A stretch of DNA of 64,000 bases. Origin: Rotaria macrura (lineage: Eukaryota; Rotifera; Eurotatoria; Philodinida; Philodinidae). Positions within the stretch are counted from its first letter, which is position 1; each line of letters starts with the position of its first letter. Positions 50,701-62,999 of this stretch are shown piece after piece. Position numbers and translations under genes: made by a program. The DNA is taken from the NCBI GenBank assembly GCA_900239685.1, contig OENT01000052.1:124001-188000 (forward strand), given 5' to 3'. The notes under the pieces are model-generated. The model was given only the letters and a program-made list of their open reading frames with translations. It was not told where the DNA came from and did no database searches.

Positions 50701-52330
50701 GTTGGGGTCAGTTTTCTTTTCAAGTTCTAATCTATGGCAAATGTACAACCGAATTCAGTTGCAAACACATCAATCTTAATTTTTCCAATAATCGTATACT
50801 GAACTATTTAACCTACAACAAGTCAGTTTTTATTTTCATCTAAATCTTATCAAAGACATTACTGTAGAATTAAGATCTATACAGTCTTGCTCCACTAAAT
50901 GATTTATAATAATATATTTTTCCATTTGCGCTACAGGGTATTAGTCTGACAGTAATCAATGGATTAGTGACTTGAACGAAAACTCAGTTCAGCAGTGAGA
51001 AAGCAGCAAGTTGTCACAGTCTAAGGTTCTACCTAGTTCGAATAATTGCAGTTTTTCATTTGTTCTGTATTCTGATAGAAGAGTCTTGTCTCTTACGTGT
51101 CGAGCCACAAAAAAATAGACAACGATGTAGTTACATTCATTGCAGTAAGTGAATTCTTTAGTCTAATTTTCCGATTGATTTCGTATTGATAGAAAAAATA
51201 TCAGCTGATGCTTTATATGTATAAATTAGTATAAATGCAGATTCTTAGCATCATGAAAATAGTATAAAACAGAAATTCCTTTGTTAGTTAAAACAATAGT
51301 AACCTACAGAATAGAGATTCATTATGAAAAAGTTATTAGTTTAATCCCTATGAGATAAAACTAAGTATTTTATTCTTCACAAATTTACTACAAGATTAGT
51401 TCATATATTGTTAGTATCATGCGCTCTATCATAGTTTGAGAAGACTGTCTACTACTATCGATGATGCGTCTCTCTGAAGTGGTACACTTCCATATTCATT
51501 TCTAGACGTTCGCATTTCTTTAAGAGCAGTAAAAGAAGAAGAAAGATTTAGCATTGAACAGAACAAAGCGTTTCTGGATGATTGAAAATTCATAGAAATC
51601 ATATGATAGTATGAGAACTTTACATGTTAGTCGTCACATGCTTGAACTAATGAAATTCTATTTTAATGAATTTATTTTTTAATTAGAACATGGTTGTCAA
51701 TGGCCGAAAGATGTTCCTCATTGTAAGTAGTAGGATTTTTCTTTTTTTCATTCTCTCACCTGTCTTAAATGATGTATTACAAAGGTCAACACAAATGCCC
51801 GGCCAATGGTCAAAGATTACGTTTTGTCGCTACTCATAGTTGTTGTCATTATTATGAATGTATCAATGGTCATCTGAAGGAACAAGTTTGTCCACTACAT
51901 AAACTTTATTCTGTTGAAACAAAACGATGTGAAAATTTTCAAATTGTTAGTTGTGGTTCACGAGAAAAATGCATCGATCCTTGTAAGATCTTGTTTGTTT
52001 CTTTCACATATGTATGAGAATTCATTTCTGTTTTTCTAATAAGGTGATTATGATAATTCTCCATTATGTGAATTTAAACCTGTCTGTCGAGATAAACCCA
52101 ATGGTAATTATGTTGATCAATATCGACCTAATTGTCAATTTCATTATACTTGTCTTGAAAGTCGAACATTTAATTATACAGCATGTGAACATGGTCATCG
52201 ATTTTCAGTACAACATCAAAAATGTCTACCTGCCAAACAAGTCAGATGTTTTAGTATGCGAATTTATCACTGTTCATTTAATCTCATGTTTTTCTTCATT
52301 TTTATACAATTATTTATTATTGATCTGTAA
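47789..52330 (+). CDS. Peritrophin-like protein B, five chitin-binding (CBM14) domains
   Basis: Nine exons (47789-48116, 48193-48381, 49707-49832, 49893-50015, 50069-50251, 50399-50449, 51687-51722, 51785-51982, 52044-52330) splice in frame to 506 residues. An N-terminal signal (ISWLFMIYLIKIVF) is followed by an Asn/Ser/Thr-rich, glycosylation-prone pro-region ending in a furin-like LDRVKRD site. Five peritrophin-A domains follow, with cores YYPDRQNCRLYHIC, LFPDPKYCHIYHFC, YFPDPYDCSAYHYC, VATHSCCHYYEC and VDQYRPNCQFHYTC. The last residues (FNLMFFFIFIQLFIIDL) are hydrophobic, as in gene A. Nearly all introns are phase 1. The 1325-bp intron 2 carries a dispersed repeat and the 1237-bp intron 6 is also long. 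It is a tandem neighbour and likely distant paralogue of gene A. Splice sites are by eye. Confidence 0.88.
48150..48169. repeat. (AT)n microsatellite in peritrophin B intron 1
   Basis: An uninterrupted run of about ten AT dinucleotides lies inside the 76-bp first intron of the gene. Its length may vary between alleles. Confidence 0.8.
48655..49222 (-). repeat. Dispersed repeat, copy 1 (in peritrophin B intron 2)
   Basis: About 570 bp that match 63000-63585 in inverted orientation. Landmarks in both copies are GACAAGAAAAAAACACTCAT at one end, GCAGGCTGATAGGAAAACTA, and AGCTGATTAATAAATAATAG in the middle. Over the roughly 210 bp I aligned by eye they differ at about ten positions. No terminal inverted repeat or target duplication is clear and no protein domain is recognised. 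An open frame (48989-49255, -) is shared with copy 2, but the base differences mostly change amino acids, so it is probably not a working gene. It is likely a non-autonomous mobile element. Confidence 0.8.
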
Positions 52331-55300
52331 GATTCTGATTCAATGAAAATAAAATCTTATCGATTGATTGCGATGATTGAAAATATCTTGCGGTTATTTT
52401 CAAGTTTCATTCACAGATTCGATAGTGACTGGACTTTCGGTCTTTATCTAATAATGTGTATGAAGTTGGAACAGCGAATAAATAATGTTCTAGAAAAGGC
52501 GTAACAATCGAATGAACAAATATTGACAATGAAAACTCAGTTCTGTTGTGTATTTTGTTTTTCCGTAACAAATTAGCGAATTTTCGTAAAATGAAATGAA
52601 AGAATGATATCGACAGTAGTTACATGTTTTTACTGAACGAAAAAGTTTTAGATGCTAAAGAAATTTACTACTGCATTGAAGGATTTTCTATTGTAAACTA
52701 GAGACTTTCGATTCAAAAAGAATAGTAGAACCAATATTGGAGCTGTCTGGAATCTAAACTTTTTAATGTTTACCGATGCCAACTATGTGCCTTCATTCCT
52801 CTATCATATGTTAACAATGCATTTTTCATTACATTCCAATGCATTATTCTACTCGTGTGAATAGCGAATTTCTAAAATTTATTGATTAATGTCTTAGTTT
52901 GTATTTTGTTTTCGATTTCGTGTACTGATTTGAAAAATTTGTGAAAACTTATAATGTAGAACTTAACATTGTGAACGGAAATCGATACATCATAGAACCC
53001 GTGTTTTAAGATAAGCAATACCATATGAGTATTGTACAATAAATCGATATCTTTTATCTAACATTAAACAGAGGCTTCCAGTTGGATTGTTTAAGAAACT
53101 AAAGGGGAAAGTGATCTTCTTTTTTTCGATTTCACGTGAGTCGAAACTTCTGACCTTCATCCCAGATTCTCTTTTATGGAAGAAGATACACATGGTTTTC
53201 GTTTGAAGAATAAAATATCAAGTTTGTAATTCATGTTGATGTTATGTTGCTGCTTTCTTATGATAGTAATAGAAGAGAACGAATATGTTTCATACATCTT
53301 CTTCACTATTCATTTATAATGGAAGTCTTACAATTGAGGAGAACATCGGCACTATTCTAAGATTATTGAGTAGAAGTTCTCGAGATTTTAACAACTTGGA
53401 CTTGCATTTCAATTCTAATTTCTGTTTTTTCTCCACGATAACAATCTCCGAGGACGATATCAATATTCTTAGGTAGTTATGAATGATCAATGCTCATGCT
53501 ATTTTGCATTATATTTAATCATTGTGTTAAAACCAAGTACGTAAATATGCAAAACAAAGTATTAATTCAATGAGAATCATGGCTATTATGCACTCATAAT
53601 TTTTCTTCTGCACATGCTTATTAAGTATCAGTGATGAAAGAAAGTACTTGGGAAAAATCATCTATCTCTCAACAATATCAAAAAAGATACTAGCTCAGGT
53701 CTCTTCTAAAATTGCTCCTGACTTATTGTCAAAATGAATATGAGAAATACATATTCTTATATATTCGAATGACGTACATAAAAATCATATTTACATCTAG
53801 TTTTTCATATCAACTATAGAATTACTCAAGCATTACAATCCTAATTGAGTTTCATATTACGAAAATATTTTATTTCTTTAATAAAGTACGTCTGGTTGTC
53901 AGTAAGGAGATTTATTGTTCACAGACGATTAGAAATGCTTCTTTACTAAACATGTCATCAATTACTTTCATACTGATTAGAGTATCAATGTTTCAAATTA
54001 ATGGTGAGTGTGTTAAAATGCGCTTTTGTTGTGAAACACATCAATGCTAGGTGAGCACGCAATAAGGAAAACGCATCTAGCTGAAAAAACATGTTTTCTG
54101 ACAACCCGCCTAGGAGCATTTGATATATCTCCAATTAAAAGATGAATCAGAATCGATTGACAGACTTTTTGGTACGAGAAAATTTTTATAAGATTGGTAT
54201 TTTATACACTAGAAAATAAATATCGTCGGTTTCAAAAACAATGATTTGATGTCTTGAAAATGACGAACGCTCAACAATTTGGAATTTTTTTCTTCCGAAA
54301 GACAAAGTAACTGTATTTTTCAAATAGATTGAACTTGGAGCATCAATTCTCAAACATCGCTACTCTGAAATTGAAATGAAGTTTTCTTCAAAAAAAAAAA
54401 AAGAGTCAATATAGTGAGACATTTCTTAAATTATATGTAAATCGATTTATGGAATCCAAAATCTGTTTGGTATTTAAAATTATATATGTGCATAGCATTT
54501 TCTTGATACACATTGAAGATCCTAGTAAAGATTTCATTTCTCTTTATGAATCATGTGATCATATGAGACTCGACGATATATACACTTACTATGTGATTGC
54601 GAGATCAAATGTTCTAATCTGATATCTATCGTTTAAGAAACATTAAAATTTGAACTTTCGGTTTGTCCACAGTTAAGGACGGATCAACGATACACAATAT
54701 TGATGGTGACTTAGATCAAGCCTACCACGGGTAATTGAACGCATCTAGATTCGGCTTTACTTCTAATCATGTCTGAACGAGACTTAGTGTCGAACCACGT
54801 CAAAACACAAGAAATATTTCATATAAGCTGCGTCACTACATGTCTGAGGGTAGTGATTTAGCCGGAAATGATATGCGATTTAGATACAGTTTCATTCAAG
54901 AAATATTTACCCAGAAACACTAAATATGTACATCCTGTCGTTTGTCTTTGTCAAAATTCTCTTTAGTAGTATCGGATCTCTGAAAATATCTAGCAAATTT
55001 TTGACTTTTATATGTTCGTCTAGTAATTTTATTTTGTTTCGTAGACTATGTATATATATATACATATCCGTCATTTGTTTACATAAAACGGATTTTTTAT
55101 ACTCTCGACAAATGAAACCTCTCATAGACTTAAAACCGAAGGGTTCCCAACAATATTTACAGATTCCAACGTTGCAATGCACTGCGATGAAATTTTCTAG
55201 TCTGTCCTTCATCATTAGTACATAAATATCCTGTTACACTAGAGACAAGCTTCTAGCATTCATTTGCGTGGTTTCTTCACGGAATAATATATGAAATTCG

Positions 55301-56109
55301 CAAGCTCTTAATTACTCGATCGATCTATCAAAAGTCTTTTAATATCATTATAACTCGATTGCTGGTTGTACATTTGCAAACGGTGTAGTATTTCAAAAAG
55401 AACATATTTCTTTTTCTATGAACATCGAATCACATCAAAACATGTCTCTTATTTTGTGGTTGCTATTAGTATGTGCTTGAATTTCAGTTCTTCATACACT
55501 TCACATTCGAACTATCTCTTATATTTAGATTTCAAGAAACTTCCTCGGGTGGATATTGAGATAGAACTTCCTAAAATTTTGTTATTAATACTGCCTGGAA
55601 TCTTGAGTCTTGTTTGTTGGGGTCTCTCTGACTGACAAGAGAAGAAACTGTCAAAATCAATCTAAACTTTCACTCACTGTATCATTTATGAATGGGTGTG
55701 AGCTACGTTTAAGACTGCACATTCTTGATCTGTTTTCTTTGTAAAAATTGTATGCCTTAAAGATTCTTTTTTTCAATGTACCCCGAGATATTATACAACA
55801 ATTCTTCTTTACTTCTGAAATGAATATTAGAATAGAGATAAATCTTGAGGAGAATATTAGTTGTTTCTTCGAAAAATTTTGCAAATATTAGCATTAAAAT
55901 TGAAATTTGAGTGCACTTGAAACAAACGAACTATGCAGACGCTTTGCAACAATCAATAAAAGGATTCGAACGTTTTTATAAGATTTGTCACAGTTCATTA
56001 CTGTCGCATTATATGTAACGATTCAACTGGCAAATGAGCAACTCATCTGAGAACGTTCATATCACAAGTCCTTGAATTATATTACCAATTTGATAAAACT
56101 TTATCATTT
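52331..56109. other. Long AT-rich intergenic stretch
   Basis: About 3.8 kb without a supported gene. Open frames on both strands at 54907-55225 overlap each other and include a TATATATA tract, and are taken as chance. No repeat structure seen apart from short A/T tracts. Confidence 0.5.
52348..52353 (+). promoter_or_regulatory. Poly(A) signal of peritrophin B
   Basis: An AATAAA lies 18 bp after the TAA stop codon of the gene, implying a very short 3' UTR. Assigned from position. Confidence 0.45.
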
Positions 56110-57012
56110 TTAATAAATCGGTATGACGTGATTATTTTTTGCCCGTAATTCAGGTAAACATGCTAAGCATATAAATGGCATCAAAAGTTGAACTAAATAA
56201 GGTGAATAATGAAAATAATAATCTGTTAATCTAGTAAGAAATTCAGAAATAAAAAAAAGACGAAATATTGATATCAAAGTAAATGACATGGAAAATATTG
56301 CATAGAGACTCGATATTGATATAAGTTGTATTGTCATTTTACGTATTCGTCGCCAATTCAAGGTTCGTTTCATCTTTTTAAAATGAATCCAAATACGTAA
56401 CAGTAAAGTCAGACTTCCAAATAGTACGATTAATGATGGTAAGAATAAATTTGCTATCCTATCAAAACTAAACAACCACTTTATACTATGATAACAAATT
56501 GAACCACATAAATGATATGAATAATTAAAAGAATTTTCACATGGATAAATCATAATACAAAATAAATAAAATAATGGTATGTAAATCATACAACTTATTA
56601 ATGGTATATAATGCCATTTGAATCTTCCAATCGATGTGAGAATCAGATTCGAATGAAATATAAGTATATGTCGTTCAATTGAAGTCCATGCCATGAGAAA
56701 TAAGTCCATCGATTGAAGCGAATAATTATACCAAATCCAAAATAAACAAAAACGTTCATCTTTTGGTTGAACATAACCTGAACCGAGATATTGAAGTGTA
56801 ATAGGTAATTCCGTTGTCAATTCAATAAATGAAATTACAAGTAATGCTAGTATTGAATGATTGTTTAATCGAGAACGAATTTCATTTGAATGGTAGAATT
56901 TAAAGAATATGTAGATTGATATAGATAACGATGGTAGTTCAATGGTTATAAATATATATAATTTCAAATGACGAATAAATGATGGTTCCGATGATAACAT
57001 CATTTCATCCAT
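56110..57012 (-). CDS. Rhodopsin-type G-protein-coupled receptor
   Basis: An intact single-exon gene of 300 residues with seven hydrophobic helices. TM1 is around residues 17-40, TM2 52-76, TM3 86-113, TM4 131-152, TM5 186-210, TM6 225-250 and TM7 268-290. The Cys before TM3 (RFCLFWIW) and Cys in the second outer loop can form the usual disulphide. The end of TM3 reads IERH in place of DRY. The TM6-preceding loop is basic (KKMKRTLNWRRIRKM), as expected for G-protein contact. TM7 lacks NPxxY and reads LMPFICLACLPEL. Such short, intronless receptors occur in large lineage-specific families in rotifers; peptide or chemosensory ligands are plausible, but the sequence does not say which. Confidence 0.85.
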   Translation of the reverse strand: MDEMMLSSEPSFIRHLKLYIFITIELPSLSISIYIFFKFYHSNEIRSRLNNHSILALLVISFIELTTELPITLQYLGSGYVQPKDERFCLFWIWYNYSLQSMDLFLMAWTSIERHILIFHSNLILTSIGRFKWHYIPLISCMIYIPLFYLFCIMIYPCENSFNYSYHLCGSICYHSIKWLFSFDRIANLFLPSLIVLFGSLTLLLRIWIHFKKMKRTLNWRRIRKMTIQLISISSLYAIFSMSFTLISIFRLFFISEFLTRLTDYYFHYSPYLVQLLMPFICLACLPELRAKNNHVIPIY

Positions 57013-59711
57013 TGATTACAAGTCTACTATGATAGCACTAAGTTCTTTTATCTCACAGAATTATATTAGTAAATGTTTTTCTTTTTGAGTATTCAACGTA
57101 ACATGAAGCTTGTTTTCTTTGTCGACTAATTAACTCATCTACGTAATAGTCAATATCATTTCTAAGAAATTCTAGAGCATTTCATGTAGTGCAAATAAAA
57201 TCCTTGATTTAAAATTATCGGTAAATTAATTGAAAATACTTATCATTGGCATTGCAAAAGTTTTTCTATTCAATAATATATCCTTAGAATTTGTAGCTTT
57301 TTTCTTTCTATCCAGAGAACATTATAAGATCGGTAGAGGATTGATTGCCAAATCTATAGAGCCTTCATTCTCATTTCTTACATTGTTTTCTTTGTCTGAA
57401 AGAAGCTGATTGATAAAATCTTTGTCATTGTATGCTTGAACCGCACTGTTAGAGCGTGCGCTCAGTGCATAACTTAAAGTCGACGTGATTATCATTCCAA
57501 AGAAATGATATACTTGCTTAGAAAGTTTTCTCTGTGATTAGTGCCACATTCTACATATGCTGTATTTACAGGATCTGATAGAACTAGATACCGTCGCAGG
57601 GCTGTGTTTTTGGCCTGCATTGCTGTCATGACAGGGCGTCTCAACTGAGTAAGCCAAGTACATGATTAAAACTCGTCATACTAATTTTAAGATAGTTGTC
57701 GAATTTCGTACCCAAAGTTTCTGTTATTTCGAAAGTGCCACAATCGAATTTACTACGTAAATAAATACCGTCATGCACCAGAAAGAAGTAGTGTTGTACA
57801 GAGCTCCAGAAATCAGATAATTTCAATGGACTTCTTATGTTTACAAATTGAATGAAAATGCTACGATTTCAATCAAATTATTCAATTCTCAACCCTTTTC
57901 GATAATGATACGGATGGAAGATGTATTTCTGACATTGAAACTTAAAAAATTTATTTTTTTCTGAATTCTTTACTGCGACAAATAGTACGTGTAATTCTAG
58001 GTCGATCTTTGACATAGCATGTTTCAACATACAAACTAACATAACAATAAATAAAATTCTTGTCTCATTTCCACCTAATAAGAGATAATGAACTTTCTAA
58101 TTGGAAAATTCATGTAACCTTACCATTTCTGGCGTTGTATTCATCGCCTAGCTTTTTCCTCTCATCTACCTGTAGGACCAAAGATTGAAAAGAAATATTC
58201 TGAGACCCATTTGACCATGTAGAAAAACGGTTAAAGATCAGATTAAAATCGATTGTGTCTGATGTAAAACTTAATTGAACTAACACTATTTTAGCCTGTA
58301 TTTAATTAGAGTTTTCAGTCAAAAAGACAGATTTATTCTAATTGCAAGATTTTTTAATGAAATTTTAGATGAAATAACTTTAATCAAGTGAAATCGATTT
58401 CTAATAATTATTCATGATTGCTTCATTTTGAATCATCGTTTATAAAAGACTAAATAAAAATATTTATATCAAATAACGTCTGTCCATTAGCTGAGAAAAT
58501 CTGACTAAAGTAATGCTATTAAAGTTGATTTTTTTAATCCACTTTGAATCATTTTTAATCTGAAATTTAGCTTTTAATAGTTGCCAATTAGGCGTTTTCA
58601 GACATAAAATATTGCAAAATACTAAGTTTTTTTTACTGAGAAAAATACATCAATAGGAGTAAAGTGATTTTAATTGTAAAAGAATAGTCTTTTATTTCAA
58701 AAGCAGGCTTGATATTGATAAAGTTAAAGAAATTTCAGAATTTTTGAAAACAAAATTAGGAATCTGATTATCTTCTATTTTGTCTTTGTTGTTTTACTGT
58801 GACTGTGAGCGAACATCTAATTTAAAATAGTTGTTTATTCATCGTGGGTGTATGAAATTAAAGATGGCTATTTTTCAACACAGCTGGATAGTCTTATCTT
58901 CAGATTGAATGGCAAATTTTGACTGGATTCCTTAGCTAAACATTTTTTTTATCTACATAAACTTCTTGACAAAAGGTAGAATAGAAAAATAAAGTTGAAT
59001 AGAACACAAAAGTGTTGATCTAGTAACAAAGTTTAATTGATTGAACATCAAATAATTCGATTAAAATTCAATAAAAAGATTGCCTCTTGAATCGTTTTAC
59101 TATTAAAAATACTGTATTTTAATCAGATCATGTTTACAATGTTTTTGAATCCGGACAAAACGTTTTTCCCTGTCTTGGGTGGTCTCTGGATAGAACAAGC
59201 ATAATCATTGAAACATCATCAATTCTTAATCGTAGACTACAGTTCCTAATGTTAAAATTTAAAACTAATGANATGAGCTCCACCACCTATGGTTGCTGTA
59301 CTTTGTATATGAAAAATAAACTATGCAAAATGCATTTTCTTAATAAGAAAAAACGACATACAACCACATTGAATACAAGAGAACTTAGTGACGCAGACAC
59401 CACAATAGATGTGTTCACGAATTATAAATTATTTCTAAGTTAGTTCATAACTCTGTGATTTGGAAAATTGAAAAGAATTAACAAAAGTCATGAAATTAAT
59501 GTTTATCAAAGATTTATTTGGCATGAATGCAATTATGAATAGGAAAGATACAGTAAAACAGGTATTTTTCTGTCTTTTAACAGCGGGTAAAATATATGGA
59601 CGTAGTTTGTTGTTCTTTTTACTCTCAATTGCAATCATAGTTTTGTTAGAAGTTTCTCAAAAACATAGTATTTCCTATTCCTCGCTTCTTGAATTTGTAT
59701 ATCTGGAAAAA
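57013..59711. other. Intergenic, contains one ambiguous base
   Basis: About 2.7 kb of AT-rich DNA with no supported gene. An N at 59272 marks an unresolved base. It presumably includes the GPCR promoter next to 57012 and the 3' UTR of the BTB-TLDc gene next to 59712. Confidence 0.5.
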
Positions 59712-60806
59712 CTATTGTAATAACTTGAAAACTTCGATTTCCAACGTTTGAAAATTTTTTGCCCCTGTAAAAGTCGCTTGGCCAAGTCCAAAATTGTTCG
59801 GATAACTGTTTGGTATATTGCAATAACTGTTATTGCTTGCATGACTCTTATCACATATGTACAGGTCATGACCACTACCGAATGTTGGACCGTATGCAGG
59901 GTGACCATAAATGGCATTGCTATTATTACTGTATAAAAACTTTGTTGGTTGACTTCCGTTTGCATTCGTTAGCAAAAAAAGGAATGAGTTTGTTGCATTC
60001 AAGTAGTTTCCAGCTGAGTTCCAACTTTGTGCAGCATAACCACCAAACAGATAACCACCTGTTGAACGAATAATCACCATTGTAGGACCTTGATTATCAC
60101 AAAGTCGATGATAATTAGCGTTTTCGAAACCATCTCTTGTAGCTTTGTAGATTAATTCCCACGTTTGCTTGGGTTCACCATAAAATTCATTTAATTTTTG
60201 CTTTTGTTCTGTTGTTAGAATCGTATCATCAACGAAGATTTGCTCTAGTCTTCTCCTTTTTTTTTCTTCCAGTTTTCTTTCCGGCTCTGTTAAAGCGTTC
60301 AAAAAAGAGTTCAGCTTGTAGAATTTAGCTTCACTTATTAAACGCTTCCGTAATCGGTCTTCTGGCAAAACGAACTCATGCGGACTTCTCATGAAGTCCA
60401 AAATTTCGGCAAATAGATCTCCACTTCTATCGATGAAGATCCGTCCTCGCTCGTCCTTTTCTAATTCCCAATTTTTCGAAAACAATGCCGTGAAGAATGT
60501 ATCTTTTTCACTTGTCAAAGTATCCACTGTTGTTGCAAAATCTCGCCCACCAACATCGAGCAGCACTTTACCTCGAAATCGTGTTCTAGATAAATTCAAT
60601 TTCATTTGTTCCCATTCATTTAGATCATTTGCAACTGTGGAAGTTGTCTCTTCAATATTTCTTTTGATTGTCGTAAGAAGACGATTCATATCATTCGTAG
60701 CTGCTGTCGCTTTATCTTCAATGGTTTTGCTAAATTTTGATACTACCCGAGATAATTCTTCACATTGTCGAACTAATTCCTCAGTTTTTTTCAAAGATGT
60801 CGACAT
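59712..60806 (-). CDS. KCTD-type BTB plus TLDc domain protein
   Basis: An intact single-exon gene of 364 residues. Residues 1-65 are heptad-like and charged, a probable coiled coil. Residues about 78-165 form a T1/KCTD-type BTB domain: KVLLDVGGRDFATTVDTL, then FFTALFSKNW, IFIDRSGDLFAEILDFMRS. BTB domains of this type make oligomers and often recruit Cullin-3. Residues about 215-364 form a TLDc domain: QTWELIYKATRDGF, CDNQGPTMVIIRSTGGYLFG, SFLFLLTN, then YGPTFGSGHDLYIC and a closing FQTLEIEVFKL. TLDc proteins are linked to oxidative stress defence and V-ATPase regulation. The combination suggests a Cullin-3 adaptor or scaffold; the target is unknown. The start is the first ATG. There are no introns, unlike most neighbours. 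Confidence 0.88.
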   Translation of the reverse strand: MSTSLKKTEELVRQCEELSRVVSKFSKTIEDKATAATNDMNRLLTTIKRNIEETTSTVANDLNEWEQMKLNLSRTRFRGKVLLDVGGRDFATTVDTLTSEKDTFFTALFSKNWELEKDERGRIFIDRSGDLFAEILDFMRSPHEFVLPEDRLRKRLISEAKFYKLNSFLNALTEPERKLEEKKRRRLEQIFVDDTILTTEQKQKLNEFYGEPKQTWELIYKATRDGFENANYHRLCDNQGPTMVIIRSTGGYLFGGYAAQSWNSAGNYLNATNSFLFLLTNANGSQPTKFLYSNNSNAIYGHPAYGPTFGSGHDLYICDKSHASNNSYCNIPNSYPNNFGLGQATFTGAKNFQTLEIEVFKLLQ

Positions 60807-62999
60807 TTTTTCCCGAGAAAATCTTTAATGCACATAGAACTTCGTTTGCGAACGAATAAAGAACCAAAAGAATGAAGCAACATCTATTTGTTCTTCCTTT
60901 CACTGAAATGCAGAAAAAAACAAAAAATAAAATGAATGAGACAATTTACAGGCTACGACAACGCGAAAAGTATTGACAAAGCTATTATTGTTTGTGACGC
61001 TTCTGGAGCATACAATTTACTGAGTAGATAGAAACTACAAGTTTCTGGTTTTACTATGCTACAAAAAGATTTCATGCCGTGAGGTTTGTTAAAATATCAT
61101 CTGAGTTACGTATGCTACTGTAGAGAGCGACTGTTGCGCAAATTGTGATAGATGGTTACAGCGTGGAAAACAAATGTTCGAAACAGACTGGAAGGGAAAG
61201 AGAGAGAGGAAAGTTAGAAGAATGAACAAATAAAAAGAGAAGAAAAAAGCAGAAAAATATTGAAAAACAAATCACGAAGGTCTGGAAAAAAGAAAGTCAG
61301 GATTCTGCCCATGAAACTAGAACACACGAGAGGGTAATGAGCAGTATAAATGTGTGTTATCCCTAAGGATGTGGAAGGAATATCATACATTGAGTAATCA
61401 CTTTCTCGCCGAAAGATGAAGATGTTGTGGTAGGATCATGGGCAAGTATCAATATGGAGCATCAAGCAGACACAAGTGGTCTATGATGAAGAGGGAACGA
61501 CTAGTGAGAGGATAAAGTCTCGCTATCCAAACAAGCAGTTTTTCTAATCATAGAAGAGACTCTGAGGATAATGAAAGTATCTCTAAATTATATTTTCAGA
61601 TGTCGGCGATGGCATTTTTGTCGTTTTTTCTAGCCAATGTAAACATCTCTCTATTGTTGATATATGTGGAACTATTTGCTTTGATTTATCCATGTGCCTT
61701 ATTAAAAAACGTTTTTCAAGTCATTGATTCCTAAGAATATTGGAGACAGATTGCTCGAATAGAAGAATACCATATATGCAGCTATAGAAACGCTGCATGA
61801 TGGATAAGTTCATTGCGGCGGTAGTTGATAAAAAAGTTGTTTGTGAATCTCTTTTGAACATCACCTGAAGTCATAAATGAAGCGTACTTAATAGTTCTAT
61901 GGAAGTCAGTTGTAGAAAAAATGTCGTTGAGACCTCACTAAAGAAGTTTCAATAAGTAATGAAAAAATACGTTTCTGATATTTGTTTTCTAATTGAACTT
62001 GTTTTCACAAAAATATTTCCATCAATACAACACTAAAGTCGTGTGGATCCGAATCTTTTATAATTACCCAAATGTTAGAGTAAAGTCCATTGACTATTAG
62101 AAGAAGAATCACATGGTCAATCTCTCTTGTATAGTTAATCTTAAAATGATGAAAACATCTATTTAGTTAATTCTAGAGAGAAAAATTTTCCTATTCATTT
62201 TTACATCATCGTTTTCTCATCGTATAGATGAAATGTGATAGATATCAAAATCATGTCGGGATATCAACATACTTTCTATTGACACTCACATTCAACCTTA
62301 TTTCTAATAAAGCTACTATTGAAATTCTTTACACTAAATAATGACATTGAATTATAAAATACGAAATCCGGTTTTCGGGTTATATAAAATATAAAGACAA
62401 AGAGAACAAAACTACAAGTTCTTTTGCAGCTCAAGGTGGAAAATTTTCATTTTATAAACTTCAAAAAATTAACTACCCGACCATGAATACTTACTGTTTT
62501 CAGAAATAGAAAACTTTGTACTAAAGATATCAAACATTTTATCTTTTGCTCATCGATCTGTAGTAGGAATAAAAAATTTACGTCAGAATATGTGTTACTT
62601 CGATAATAGTAAGTTCTTTGTAAAAATATAAATTGTTGATATTTAAATAAATAGTTTACAAAAAAAAATAAAAGGATTAAACAATTATACATATACAACG
62701 TGTTCATTGTAGAATCATCAATCTATCATACGATTATCAGTAATCTTGAAACGGATGTCAAATCATCGTATTAACAAAATAATGATATTTAAAGAGAACA
62801 TGCAGTCAATATTTCAACAAATGGTTTAGCCTTCACAAATTAGAGGTGTGCAAAAAGTGTTCACTAGATATTATAACCAATTATTAATTACATAATGAAA
62901 ATGCGAAACTAGACAATTATGCACTATCGCAAGTTATCGGCTGCTTACAGTTTTGTACTTCAACATTTGATCTGCGTACATAGAACTGCTTCAGTATTT
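60807..62999. other. Intergenic, no gene seen
   Basis: About 2.2 kb. A purine-rich stretch (61190-61260) lies upstream of the BTB-TLDc gene. Short frames such as 62447-62707 are low-complexity. I see no RNA gene or element before the repeat copy at 63000. Confidence 0.5.

Noticed and set aside
54907-55225. Overlapping 102- and 99-codon frames on opposite strands
   Set aside because: Low-complexity, mutually antisense, and without motifs.
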